A stretch of 64,000 nucleotides of DNA. Source: Channa striata. Taxonomy: Eukaryota; Chordata; Actinopteri; Anabantiformes; Channidae. Positions 1 to 12,120 of this stretch are shown here, piece by piece. How positions within the stretch are numbered: position 1 is the first letter of the stretch; every line of letters starts with the position of its first letter. Where the stretch lies: NCBI GenBank assembly GCA_033026295.1, contig CM065174.1:1477001-1541000 (forward strand), read 5' to 3'. The translations under genes and the position numbers were made by a program. The notes under the pieces are model-generated. The model was not told the origin of the DNA. It saw nothing but the letters and a program-made list of their open reading frames with translations, and did not search any database.

Positions 1-2074
1 GAGTCAAGCACATAAATGTTAATGCTCAGTGTGGATTTGTAATGTGTCATAAGTGAAATGTGGATTTTCCTTCAGCACAGCATGAGGCATTTCAGACAGA
101 CACTGTTCGGCACATATCCGATTATTTAAAGCTCCAAACTGGTTTTTCGATAAAGCGTGTTAGTCTCAAGGCCCAAAGATGCAGGTTTTCAGGTTTATGT
201 ATCTTCAGTTTGTGGAACTGTGTGAGTTTAGGCCTCCTGGTTTTGATAGTGAAGCAGAATTGTGATGATAATCATAGGTGTTTCCCTGCATTTGGGATCA
301 GCAGATAAATGTTCCTTCAGCTCACTACAGCTGCAGTAAAAATTCCCTCTGCAACCACTGAGCCAGTTTATGGCGTGTAGAAAAGAACAGAAGAGCTGGC
401 TGTTTGAAACCTGCATATTCAAAATCGACACCTTCATGGAGGTGATCGCGCTCTTTATGCAGTTATTAATTCACGTTTAATGTGGAGGCTGTAGCTCACG
501 CGTCTCCTGTAGTTCCAGTTTCTCTCAAACATTCCCTTAAACAAAACCAAACCTTTGCATGAACGAGAACGTACGGCAGGACTGTCAGACCGCGTTACCT
601 CTGGCAAAGGTTTAGTTTCCTTTCACTGACAAAGATAATAGAAGGATACTTTTTGCAAAAGAGGAATTCCATGACAAAGCATTTTAATAAACAGATGAAG
701 TGGTGTCAGATGGGTTAAAATGAAAACGATGTTCAATGACGGACTGACTGGGACCCGTAATCAATGCTGCAGTCGGTGTAAGGTTTCCTCACAGGCCAGG
801 GCAGCTGTTGGCAGCAGCTTTAGATGAGCTGAAATATTCATTTAATATTTGATGCTTTGACGTTGTGAAGTAAACACGAAGTAAAATGACCAGAGGAGGA
901 TGTTTGAGAACAAACCTCATTCTGTGAACATAGGGCAGCAAATGAACAAACAAGCAGGACTGTGCCCCCGCCTGAGACGGCTCAGGCTGCGTCAGTCTCC
1001 ACTTTAAATCCATTACACCTGTGAGCTGTAAATCTCGTAACGACACCGTGGAAGGTGATGAGGATTATTTCTAATAGAAATCACAGCAGCAAAGAGGGGA
1101 AACGGAGACACTGTCCCGTCCTTGTACCGCCGTGACTTTTTTAATCCCCCCTCCAGCAGTTTGCAGCCCCCTCCCCCTCATTGTCTCCCATCACACCTGT
1201 CCTTGTCAGCGTGTTGTTTTCCATTTGTGAAATGAATTTCCACATGAATGTCTTTCTGTCCGTCCTCTTCTTTCTGCCACCCACCTCTTTCATTTCTTCT
1301 TATCTAGCTGACTTCAACCCCCTCTGGATTCTCTTTATCGGAGTTATTTCTTTTCATCCTACATCTCACAGTTTCCTGTGCTCCAACCATCTCTTGCTGT
1401 ATGTCTTTAAGTGTATTTTATGGGCTGCTCTGCAGATGTTTTCCTGTTATGTTTCATGTTTTAGTTTTTTTTCTATATAATGCAAAATGCAATTACATTT
1501 TATCAGATGCTTTAATAAATCTCAGCCTCTGTAAAACTTCTCCCCCGTTGTTATCTCCTACAGTAGTGAACAGATGTATTTTCCTGGTTACTGCCAACGT
1601 GAGTGCCGTATTATTGACACGGCTACATCTAATCTAACACTAGCAGACCCCTTCTCTTCGCCTAGGGGATTGTGGGTATTTGATTTGGGCTCTGCCTCAT
1701 TGAGGTGTTCCAGTGGTAAAGAGAATTGCAAAGAAATAATTCCATGCTGCTTCCAATACCCTTGGCATGCTGGGAAGTTCAGACTTCACATGAGCTTTGG
1801 AGAGATTGGGGGTGTGACGCGACCAGAGAGCTTCAGTTTGTGGATAACGGTATCAAACCTCAGCGGCAACAGACGCTGCTACGTTCACATTTTCATTGTT
1901 GAAGATCAGAGGATAGTTGATTGTTGCCTCACAATAAGTAATGCTTGTTTGATCTCTTAAACATGACACTGGTCAGCTCATTAGATCTACAAGCTGAATG
2001 TGAGGAAGAAGAAGAACCTTTATCCGTCACGTTCAGCACATTCTGTACCTGTTACAATGAAATATGTTTGGCAG
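1..2074. other. Noncoding DNA, no recognised gene
   Basis: I see no coding gene, RNA gene or identifiable transposon here. Open frames are short, overlap on both strands and match no family I know. Around 1130-1420 the plus strand is rich in C and T runs, which explains several spurious leucine/serine/phenylalanine-rich frames. The longest frame (1574-1960, 128 codons) has no domain, signal peptide or repeat that I recognise and is probably chance. Confidence 0.6.
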
Positions 2075-2225
2075 CCTCCGGCGCCCGGGGTTCTTGCGCT
2101 GGGTGTCTGGCTCAGGGACACACCTGGTGGGTAGACTGGGATTTATATTTTTATGTGTAGGCTAGGATTTGATCCAGCACCGTTCGCATACCTTCCAACT
2201 GCTCTGCCCATTGAGCCACCAGGCC
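2075..2225 (-). mobile_element. SINE remnant with tRNA-like head
   Basis: Read on the minus strand, the segment starting near 2225 has a polymerase III A-box-like sequence (tggctcaatggg) followed about 35 bases on by a B-box-like sequence (ggatcaaatcc), the layout of a tRNA-derived SINE head. On the plus strand it reads as the typical run in which an assigned tRNA-like block is followed by 'gagccacc'. The body beyond the head is diverged and fades out near 2075. It lies directly beside a second minus-strand SINE with a different head, so this is a nested or adjacent insertion site. It is unlikely to be a functional tRNA gene, because no matching acceptor stem is visible. Confidence 0.6.
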
Positions 2226-2275
2226 GGAAGGCTGCTGCAATGGTTCATGACTCAGACATGCTTTGCACACTCTGG

Positions 2276-2453
2276 GCATGTAAAATGGTTCCATTCATAC
2301 ACTGATGGGGGAGCTGCTGTGCAGCTGGCCGACGCTCACCGGGAGCAACTAAGCAGGGTAACACTTTGAAATGTAACCAGAGGAGCCGGGGATCAAACCA
2401 ACAACTGAAGGTTTGGTGGACGACCGCGCTACCAATTGCACCACAGTCGCCCC
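2276..2453 (-). mobile_element. tRNA-derived SINE, minus strand
   Basis: The minus strand begins at 2453 with ggggcgactgtgg, followed by an A-box-like segment (tgcaattggtagcg) and a B box (ggtttgatccc), the 5' head of a tRNA-derived SINE widespread in teleost genomes. The body that follows ('gttgctcccggtgagcg', 'cccccatcagtgtatgaatgg') fits the same family as I remember it. The 3' tail is missing or diverged. Noncoding: any transcription would be by polymerase III from the internal promoter, and mobilisation would need a partner LINE. The A and B boxes carry substitutions, so activity is unlikely. Confidence 0.72.
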
Positions 2454-2702
2454 CAAGTCTTCACCTGACGTGGATTTCGCTTCACAGGTGCTTTGTCAGC
2501 GGTCATTTGTGGAATTTCATGCCTTCATGGGGCAGGGCCATCAGTTGTGTTGTGCAGAAGTCATGCAGAAATAAGAAGGTGTGTCCAACCTTTGACTTGG
2601 TGTGGATATACAGTAAATCTAACACCACAGAGGAACCAGCTCTGCCGTGCTGAGCAGTCAGTGGATCAGGCTCGTTTGGATGGAGCTTGCTTGTCCTCCC
2701 TT

Positions 2703-2823
2703 TGATTGTGGAGGTTTTCCCTCAGGCGCTCCAGTTTCCTCCCACAGTTTATGCCGATAAGAGCTGGGATCGGCTGCAGCGCTCCTGTGATCCTGATTAG
2801 GATCAGCAGTTAAGATGATGGAT
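2703..2823 (+). repeat. Dispersed teleost SINE-like repeat, internally deleted
   Basis: The segment contains the diagnostic string 'ctccagtttcctcccacag', then 'agctgggatcggctgcagcgctcctg' in diverged form, then a 'ggatcagcagttaagatgatggatt' end. From memory this is a very common dispersed teleost repeat that normally carries about 120 further bases between the two halves; here the halves are joined by a short piece (tttatgccgataag), so the copy is internally deleted. The terminal ATGGATGG-type end is degenerate. Noncoding. Confidence 0.65.
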
Positions 2824-4601
2824 TGAGCAATAAGACGCTCAGATTGCTAATGTTCCTTAATGAGCCCATTACAACTTTATCCAAACACTGGACAAAGTTA
2901 GAGTTATTACTTCTACACTCACTGTGATAAGACAAAATTAAGCATTTTTTACAAAACAAAAAACAGGCTTATTTTTTATTTTGGATTATGGCAAACCAAC
3001 ACCTAAAACATTTACCAACAGCTTTGCAATTAGCAGAGCTGATTTGATCCCCTCCCAAAAATGATGCCAACTGTCTAGATTTTTCCTAAATAAGTAATTT
3101 CAGACATACTGACTTTACATTTTACAGCGCCAAATATTGGACCGTGTGAAATAATGTCCTGCCATGGTTATTTAATCCTGCTCCAAAAGGAAATGTATTG
3201 GAAATTTGATCTGTTCCCTCACTGGTGCCGAGAGATTTATGTCACTCAAACCCTGAGGTACGTGTGCAACATAAAAGCCTGATGTTGTGATGGAGGGAAA
3301 GTAGCTGAGGGGACAGATATGATAAGAAGCCGGAGAGGAAGCACAGATGAAGGGGGAGAAACAACAGACGAAGATCAGAGGACAGAGGACGGATGATAGA
3401 CGGATTAAAGAAGCGAAGGGGAATTTGCATGAGGGCTGGGAGGTGGAGGAGAGGACGAAGGTAAAGACGAGAAGCAAATCGAGGACGTCGATCAATAATC
3501 TGAGAGCGTCTGATACTGAACGCTGCTCCGGGGATCTGTGGAGCGTGGGAGGAGGACAACAGGACGCACACTTTCTCACACTGTATCACATACACACTCG
3601 CATACGCTGAACACCTGTCCACACACACCGGCCCAGAGGCAGGTGCACACCTGAACAATCCCCGCCCCCTCTGTGTAGTTCCCCAACAGGTCTCCTGCCT
3701 CCGTGGTTTCAGCTCTCGTCAGCACAGAGAAGTCTGATCCTGATTATCCACCTTCTGCCTCCTTCCTCCACATGGAGCACGTGTTTCTCCACCTGCTACA
3801 TCTTGCTAGGAAAAACCCCCAACTCTCCTCCCTCCACCATGGTGGAGGAGAAGGAGGAGCGGATGCTGTCGGGCCGAGAACAGAAATCAGGCTTTTATAG
3901 ACGTCTGTCCCATTAATTATAATAAAACCTCGACGGCCGAGTCCGACAGAGCAGGAACACACTGAGAGCAAGTTTCAGCACTGAGACTGATCATTTGCAG
4001 AGAGTCTAGTGAATATTCCAAATTATAAGGCTGCAAGCTGTAAATTTCCTGAAGTGCTCCACGAAGAGCCCAGTGTATTTGCTGTTGAAACGATGAGTGT
4101 GTTGCCTCGCTCAGATCCATTCCACAGATCTTTAAATGTTACAGTGATTTTAACAGCAAATCTTCTGCAACACTAGGAGACCAACACGGTTCAGCTTGTA
4201 TCCTCAACAGCTTGGCAACTCCTCAACGGCACTGCTCTTCTCTTTATCACAGCTTTATGTTTCAAACGGTTTGTCCATTAGTCCGTGCGATTAATTTATA
4301 CTTTACCAAAAATAGAAACGACAGAAGGCTGAAATTCCTGTGCTAAAAAAATCGTAGTAATTTAAGTAGTAAAAAAACAAACCCCCCGGTCAAGGAGAAT
4401 AAAGACGTGGTGACTGCTCACAGCTGCTTCATCTCTAATCCATCGTATTTTATTATTTCTGTGTGTTTTGTTGAGAAAAACGGCATCTGCTGAGTAACTA
4501 GAAACTAAATTTCTCAGATGAAGGTAGTGGACTGGACAGAGTCAATGGTTCAGTGCAGTGTGTGAATCGTCCCTGGAGGTGTGATGCCCTGATGATCATG
4601 C

Positions 4602-4623
4602 TGTGTGTGTGTGTGTGTGTGTG
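4602..4623 (+). repeat. (TG)11 microsatellite
   Basis: Uninterrupted TG dinucleotide run of 22 bases. The shortest of the clear CA/GT microsatellites in this window. Confidence 0.9.
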
Positions 4624-5119
4624 CAGTTAGTTACTTCCTGGAGCTGAGTAGACAATACACACCACCCAAATACACAGGGAAAAACTAGAGCTCTTAAAGT
4701 CCAACGCCTGAAGCTCCTCTTCAATAGCAGTCAAACCATGTAGGTCCAGTGAATTAATAACTGGACTAAGTTGTATAAATATTGATGAGGGTGTGAGTTC
4801 TCCCAGAACCTCTCCTCACAGGGATCATTTATTTTTCTCATTACTTTCAATTGCTGTGAGCTCCCATCAGAGCAGAGTACTGAGAGTATTTTGTATCTCT
4901 GAGTCCAGAATTATTCTGAAGGATTTCTCCTCTGCGTCCTAAGTTAGCGAGCATTAGCATTCGTTCAGTGGATGTTAGGTTTTCTATCTCCAAGAGCATC
5001 CATATTCTTCTCTAAAGCAGCTTAGCTCTGTTACCTTTAGACCTCTGCGGAGTAAAACGTGTAAACGGGTTGAAGCAAACTGCACGGACTGACGTTCTCC
5101 TCGGGGCTAATGAGCTTTC

Positions 5120-5152
5120 AGCGTGAAGCCTGGTGCACGGCAGCTTCACGCT
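5120..5152. repeat. Perfect 10-bp inverted repeat (hairpin)
   Basis: AGCGTGAAGC at 5120-5129 is the exact reverse complement of GCTTCACGCT at 5143-5152, with a 13-base loop between them. A third arm (CTTCACGCT, 5187-5195) could pair with the first arm as an alternative. No promoter, terminator or RNA gene context is evident. Confidence 0.85.
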
Positions 5153-7441
5153 CACTTCTGTATATGTGTCCGGTCCCATCCTTTGCCTTCACGCTGTCGA
5201 AAACTTCCTCAACACTGCGCCCGATACCACGTTAGCCGATGCAGGCAGGCGTAGGCAGATAAATGTCTGTTTTAGGATAAATGATGAGGACAAAAGCTGA
5301 ATACAGTTAAATACAGTCACATGCAGTAACTACAACGTCACCTGAAGTGAGGAGGCTCTACAGTCCAGGTTGTCCAGGATCTCACCCTAAATCTGAGCTT
5401 TGTTCATCGTTTTCTCTTTTTGTTTTTGTCGTTCAGTCGCCACCATATTTGTACGGGCAGAAATATGTGCGTCCATTCTGTTTCTGAGATTTGCTTAACT
5501 GCGAGAGATTGATGCAGACTTTACTTTCCAGTGACTCATGCTAAAAGCGGAACAGCTTACCATTTGTGTTGTAATCTGCAGAAGTAGGTAAACAAATGTA
5601 CTTGTGCTCAGTCTGCGAAAGAAGTCTGAATATTCCTCATATAAATAAATGTGGTTTTCAGTAACTTTCTGCCCATCCTATGGAGGTTGATTTTCCAGAA
5701 CATACACACTCTTTAAAAGATGATAATCCAACATCAGCTGCAATGTCAAGAGGTTGTTGTCACACTTGTCGTTCCTGGGTCCTTCCTCACAGAGCAGAAA
5801 GCCCATGTTTTCTGTTGAAAACCGCTGCATCTAGTTTCAACCTGCACAAAATGCTTAATGTGCATCTTCTGTCCAGTCGTGTTTAAGCAAACACCATCTG
5901 GAAGTGTCCTCTGCTTGTCAGATGGCTGCAGTATTTGCCAATAAACCTGACAGTTATGAATTACTTGATGCTCTTGATGGTAATCAAACGTTCTTTTCAC
6001 AAATGAGCTCTGATTAGCACACTACCTGCCCGGCACTAAACCGGGGTCAGGCACATCTCCAGGAAGGGACGAGGAAATTAGCTTGACAGGGTTTGTTCTT
6101 TTCCAGCCCACAGAACAACTTTTTAGGATGATTATAATAAGCCAGTTCCTTCACGTGCATTGACTAAATACACAACGAATGCAGCTTTGATTGAACAACT
6201 TGGTGCATCAGAAATACAAAATCCAAAAGAAAATTTCTCCTTCGGCAGGAAACTTCAGTCACCTGAACAACCCAAAAATGAACAAAGTTATAAATGAGAT
6301 AAATTCCATAGTCAGTCAAACTCTGCTCTCATCATCTTCGGATTGCAGAGTCACACGGTTTCCTCTCTGCCCTGTCATACATACGTATGTGAAGTGTAAC
6401 GTTATGTTGGTCCCTTCCGTTTTAGTGTCTGCCGAGTTCTCTGACAGACCTTCACTTCTGAAAGATTCCCCTTACAGAGGAAGCTGTGTCTCTGATCCCT
6501 TCTGTGCTGCACCGTTGGCTGACTGAGACGGTATCGCTGAGGAGTGAATGTTTCATTTCATTTCATTTTACTTCACTCTGGGTGTTCCCTTCACTGGAGG
6601 CTTGTCGGAGAATAAAAGCCAGGCAAATGTCAGCGGTGCCTTCGGAGGTAAGCTGCAGGTTTCGTGTTGTGGATCAATTCTCTGCTCCTCGTAGTTTGGG
6701 TGGACCCACTGTACGCCGACCACTTATCAAAGCCACACAGTGTTAGACCGTTTTTTAACCAACCAGAATAATTCCTAAAGACACAGAAAGGCTGACCTGG
6801 CTTGGCAGACAGGAAACATCCAGGAGGAAAAATCAATTGTTTACAAAGGAAACTGGAAAAAATAACTGACTAGAAAAAGACTCACTTTCTCTTCTGCTTC
6901 AAAAAGCTTCTGGTCCATGGATTATTTTATTAATGCGTTTTATGCTGTTTGCACCTGATCTCCTCTTAACTTCCGAGCAGAACAGCTAACGTCTCTGTGA
7001 TCAAACGTATCTTAAAAGGCTTGAAAATGGACCGATTTAAAAGTGACGCCGCTTTACAAGCTCCTCTATTAAACCCACGGGACTGTACTGAGGGAGAGAA
7101 ATAAGTCAGTAACTCTTACTGATTATATATTCCACTTCTTGTAAATGTTGCTCAGGATCAATACTGCCCCTCTGAGACCACGGAGATATATTTATATATA
7201 TTAACTTTACTGTAAATGACTAATTTAATTGGCGTTGTGAATCAATGAACAGCCCCACAGCAGTGCTTCTTATTGCGGTGCTGTACAGGATACACGTGAT
7301 GACGTCCTTACTTAATGTTTCCGGCCAGATTCCATGCAGGGACTCGTGATCTTCCTGTGCTGGGACAGTCTGATCCCAGTTTTAAAGTTTTGTAGAGCTG
7401 CAGTCAGATGAACTTGATTCTCTGCACAATCCGATAAACTC

Positions 7442-7499
7442 GTATCAACATATTCGCAAACTTTTTACGCCAACATATTCTGATTATGTTGATGTAATG
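7442..7499 (+). repeat. Partial copy of a foldback-like dispersed repeat
   Basis: This segment resembles 58793-58858 over about 58 bases, best over 7462-7499 (tttttacgc, then CAACATA-loop-TATGTTG, then gatgtaatg). It contains a 7-bp perfect stem (CAACATA 7471-7477 and TATGTTG 7485-7491) with a 7-base loop. Similarity stops after 7499, so this is a fragment of whatever element is represented near 58.6-58.9 kb. Confidence 0.5.
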
Positions 7500-8243
7500 G
7501 GTTTTCACTTATGGTCTTTACAAATGAATATTTGTGACTGCAGTTTGTCGGATAGAATAACGCTCTATATTAATAACACAATGAAAGTCGTGTTTCTTCA
7601 AGCTCTCTCGGCTCAAACAAAAGTCCCTGCACCGAGGCTTTTATCTGATGATGCTGTTGCATTTCACTGCTCGACTCTCTCTCAGCCCCGGATGAGCCTC
7701 ATCAGGGGGATAAAACATTAAGCGCCCAGAGGCCAAACACATTAATGTCAATTAAAAAAGCTCAGTGAATCCGGAGAAGAGTGGGCCAACAATGAGACAC
7801 TGACTGTCCGTGAAAAGTGTGCAGCTCCGTCTCCCTCTTAACTATCACTCAGCTTGTAAAATCACTAAAGAGGATGTTGAGTTTGGAAGGTGTAAAGAAG
7901 CTTGTGTAATGAGACATTTAAGTTTGTTTTCCTTCCCTTAAAAAAGGAAACGTCTGCATCAGACTGTTTAAAAGCTTCACAGATGGAGAGAGAGCAATTT
8001 CTCATGTTTGCATCGAAATGAAAATCACATCAAATCCTCAGCAGAGTGGAGGGCTGGCTTTAATTGGAGTCCACTGCAGCGGAATTGGAACAACAGTGTT
8101 TACTTCCAGACAGCTGGTCAACACTCACATCCATATTCATCATATTCTCTGCTGATAACATGTTTTCTGTCGTTGGCAATTCGAGCAATTCGAGAGGCTC
8201 AGGAACTACAGAATGTAAGGAGAACTATATTTATCACCGTCAT

Positions 8244-8312
8244 TGTTGTTATTATTATTATTATTATTATATTCATTAGCAGTGTTATTATCATTATTAT
8301 GATATTATTATA
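8244..8312 (+). repeat. (ATT)n microsatellite, interrupted
   Basis: A pure ATT/TTA trinucleotide run at about 8248-8273 is followed by a degenerate continuation with ATT words to about 8312. In two forward frames it makes isoleucine- and tyrosine-rich chance peptides, which are not genes. Confidence 0.9.
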
Positions 8313-10379
8313 AACGGATGACGTGTCCCCTGCCTGTGGGAGAGTTTCATTTTCAGTACAAAGCCCGGCTTTACTCTCGGTCCTCTGTGCTTATTATCAC
8401 AGACACAATCCACCAGCTTATTCAGACCCTCTTGGCCTTTCTGTCTCTTTTGAACGACCGTCACGTGTCTATTCTAATGTCACCAACTCATTGTCCAGAG
8501 TCTAACGATGACGATCCAAACACAGCTCATGCAACTGAGAAGATTTTTTTTTTATTTAGCATAGTTAATAAAACAACAAAAGCAGAAGTGCAGTGAAGTG
8601 ATTGGAGTTTTTCAAAGAGGTGAAGGACAAAGCCGTACACGAACTTATCCTGACTTCTCACAGCTGCTCACATTTATGAGCTGCAAACTGTGTCAACAAA
8701 GGAACACACACCGTACAATGTGTATTTACACAGAGATTCAGCTGGAAGATGGTATTGCAATATTATCATAAAACTCTTTTAGCAAGTGCTAAAAATAAAA
8801 TCCATTTAACCGTAAAGTAAATAGCTTTCGTCCACTCAGTGCGTCAGGAGTCAGGCTCACCTGCATGTCTCTGAGTGACGGTTACGCTGCTGCTGCACTA
8901 CTGTTGAATTCACGGTTTATTAAAGAGAAACCTCCTGTATTGCATTCATCTGCTGGTCGTGAACTGTGAAAGAACCTCACGGTGAAGGACGAGCTCATTT
9001 GTTGGTGGCCCCTCACTGTTTCTGATGGACAGTCTCGGCCCGTCACACTGGGCTTTAATGGCTGCTCTCGGTAACATTTCAGGCGCCGTCTTGTTTTTGA
9101 GATCCAGTAACTTACGGCAAACTCAAATTCTACTGCAGCTGCTCCAAAGCTCATTACACAACACACAGGCATAACCTGTTTCTACTGATCGGCCTCTGCT
9201 GAAGCTGCAGATTATTTGGTCTTACGAAGCAGAAAAATATAGTTTTTACCACCTTGAAGTGCAAATGTCTTTCTCCTCCTCTGTGACATTACATTTGAAG
9301 TTATTCTCAAGCAAACGTGCTTTGTCCCCGTCTCGTCTGAGCTTAATTTGACTTTTTTGAACTGTGACTGAGCTCAAATGGGACCATGTATTGTGTTATT
9401 TCCGATAAATTAGAAGACATTGTGTTTAAACTTCACATGTATCTGATACCACAGTGTCTGTCTATTAAATCTTTGTTATCCTTCCTCTCTGCGTCTCTCA
9501 TTTATCTCTGGACTTTTCCTCCTCTGTTGTCGGACGTTAACAGTTTGATTTAGCGCTACATATTTCAGAGCAGAGATTTGTCTGTGATTCATCGCGCCGC
9601 TCTCTCTCTCTATTGACCACCCATCCTGCAGTGCTGCAGCAGCTCAGTGATGGATTTCCATCCAGCATTTATAGAAATGAACACACACTGACAGCAGTGA
9701 CCTGAAATTTATAGCTTGGTCTCCTCCTTAAAGCGATAATAGAAACCAAATTCATTCTTGCTTGTCTTTTCCTTGAGTCCGTGTCTTTGAGATGTTGTGT
9801 CCTCATGTGTCTTTTTGGGATTGTGTATTAGTATGCTCTTAATCGCCTTTCCAAAACACTAAATAAATGTAATTTATATTATAATAAATGCTTTAAACAT
9901 CCAACATCTCTGGAATAAATCCTCCACTGTGATATAAATCAGACTTGTGAGCTGGAGGTAAATGCGCTCAGGGACTGAGCACATCAGATCGTCATAAATG
10001 CAGTTGTAGTTTACAGCCAGCAGCAGCAGCTGATGACAAATGTAGTATTATCACTACTGGGGCCTTGGGGCTACACAAGTGTGTTTACTCTAACTTCCAC
10101 AGTTGGTAGCGGTGATGATTTCACTCGTCAGTTTCACTGAACGCGATGTTATACTGTAGTTTCATCTGCATTTACACTGTTGTTTGGACTTCATGCTGTG
10201 TTGTTCCACTGAGGTCCTCTAGTATTACCAACAGTCCGTCGTGGTCAGAACTGAAGATAAACCACTTTTTCCTTTTTTCAAAGGCTTCCTGTCTGAAGTG
10301 AAAGCATTGGTCAGGTGCAAAGAACCTGCAGAAGAGTAAATATTGAAAGTGAGGTCGCTGAGCTTTTCCTCCTCTGTTG
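8313..10379. other. Noncoding DNA, no recognised feature
   Basis: No coding gene, RNA gene or transposon was recognised. There is a short CT run near 9599-9612 and a CAG/CAGCAG cluster near 10016-10031. Frames on both strands are short and unlike any family I know. Confidence 0.55.
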
Positions 10380-12120
10380 GCAGCTCATTCTACCATCGTG
10401 GGATCACTGAGCCGAAGAGTTTTCTGTGTGGCGCTGGGACCACCAGACATTGATCGCTGGCAGAGAGCAGGTTTTGTAGACCTGAATGCTTGAGTTGAGG
10501 TAAGCCAGAACTGTAGAGTTGACCACCCTGTGCTCAGCCTTTTTTGGCTGGTTAAAAATGAGGTCTGCTGCAGCATTTTGAATCATTTGCGGGGGTTTGG
10601 TCGTGCATGCCGGTAACTCCATCAACAGCGCGTTGCAGTATTCAAGATGAGATATGATCAATGCCTGCACAAGTGAGTTGGGTTGTGTATTTTGAGAAGT
10701 ATTTTCATGGAAGGAAATCTTGCATGACCTAGAGACTGAGTAGATGTGAGCCGTAAGCTCAGTTGGTCATCGATGAGGACGATCACTTGATGCCGAGACC
10801 TGGCTGGGGAGACAACAACTTCAGTCTTGGAGTGTTTAAGCTGAAGGTGTGGTTTTTGGAGTTGGAATCAACCCCCTGTGTCAAAGGCTGCAGATAGGTC
10901 TAGTAGAATTGAGACAGAAGAATGGCCTACAGCTTTTGCAGTCTGTAGGGATTCCATGACAGTCAGAAGTGCCGTCTCTGTGGAGTGACCACTCTTGAAG
11001 CCAGACTGACTGACATCGAGAAGGTTGTTATGGGAATGAAAGTCTGGGAGTTGATTGAAAGATGCTCGTTCCAAGGTCTTGGCCAGAAATGGAAGAAAAG
11101 AGACTGGACTTTGCCACAAGGGAGAGATCAAGAGAAGGCTTCTTCAACAGGCATCTGGGCCTGCTTGAACAAGGTAGGAAAGGTGCCTGTTGTGGGAAAA
11201 TGTTGTGTTGATGATCTGTGTAATGGTGCAACAGCTTGAAAAAGAGTGAAGGGGATCGGATCCGAGTGGTCGGGCGAATCGAGGGGAGTGTGGATACGTC
11301 GTCCTCTGACAGATTTGAAAATGAGAAAAGCTCGGCAGTTAGAACGATGCCATCATCTGGAGGAGTGAACTGGGAGCTGATGGCTGCCACCTTGTTAGTA
11401 ATGAAGGAGGCAAAGTCTGCGGCTGTGAGACAGGTGGGTTGAGGTTGGTAGAACAGTGATTTGAAAGTGGAGAACAGTTTTCTGGTGTCCGTGGTGTTGC
11501 TGAGCTTGTCCTGGCAGCATTCAGTCTTCGCCCGAGTGACACTGTGAGAGAAAATTGTGAGCAGATCCTGTTAATGAGCAAGAGCAGATTGAGTCTGGGA
11601 TTTGTGCCACTTCCTCTCAGCAAGGTGCGTTGTTCACGGATCTGTTTGGTGAGCCACGAGTTGGAAGCTGAAGGACGAGCAGGTCTAGAGGTTGTCGGGC
11701 AGAGACCAGGCAGAGTCCAGGCAGGATGAAAGCGTATTGCTGAGCCTGTCCGTGGCTGCGTCTGGTGGGACAGACCCTGCGGCGAGGGCAGCGTTGCAGA
11801 AACCAGTGAAGAGAAGCGCTTCGCGTTGAGAAATATGAGGTTACGGCGGAATATAACCCGTGCGGTAGGAGAATGTGACGGTCTAGAGATGAAGACTGTG
11901 AGCTGAATACATAGAGAGAAACATGTCTCCCAGTGTAAACGGTGTGTCTGGTCTTTGGACAGCAACACAGATCTATGGTTAGTAGTTACGGGTAGTTTGT
12001 TCAGTGGACCAGATGAAGGCATAGAGGTAATTTTAGTGATGGTTAGATGAGGCGTCATGAAGCATTTCTCACACACATCTCCAAACTGTATTAAGACTGT
12101 GTCACTGAATAGTGACATTC
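10380..12120 (-). mobile_element. L2/Maui-like LINE remnant (non-LTR retrotransposon)
   Basis: Minus-strand reading gives, from 5' to 3', the pre-RT segment after the endonuclease (conserved words such as CLDS, SRPARPS), an 'FSNLSEDDVSTL' block, the RT core ('SFLPFLAKTLERASFNQL' near 11100, 'QSGFKSGHSTETALL', and LDLSAAFDT near 10880-10906), a 'SKTEVVVSP' segment near 10800-10848 and the RT C-terminal block (ISHLEYCNALL near 10620-10667, then 'MIQNAAA'). This order is that of L2/CR1-group LINEs, which copy RNA into DNA at a nicked target. Only about 30 bases separate LDLSAAFDT from the SKTE block, where intact elements have roughly 130-150 codons including the catalytic YADD box, so the enzyme is dead. 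Frames are also shifted several times. The part right of 11031 is repeated in the tandem duplication. L2 versus CR1/Rex assignment is from memory. Confidence 0.85.

Larger units (their letters stand above)
2824..8243. other. Long noncoding stretch
   Basis: No gene is supported in this 5.4 kb. The 3340-3490 interval is strongly purine-rich on the plus strand (repeated gagga/gacga words), which creates the overlapping opposed frames there. Short frames elsewhere have no recognisable domain. Local features (TG run, hairpin, dispersed repeat copy) are listed separately. It may be intergenic or intronic; no splice-flanked conserved coding exon could be identified by eye. Confidence 0.55.

Noticed and set aside
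2400..2453. A tRNA gene (also considered at 40931-41008, 51189-51250 and 56347-56410)
   Set aside because: A and B boxes are present, but acceptor stems do not pair and SINE body or tail sequence follows; these are SINE heads.
6031..6047. CCCGG..CCGGG inverted repeat
   Set aside because: A 5-bp stem is too short to stand out from chance.
11339..12118. 259-codon minus-strand frame as a host gene
   Set aside because: It reads through LINE pre-RT sequence partly in the wrong frame after a 7-bp deletion; the conserved LINE words appear in more than one frame.
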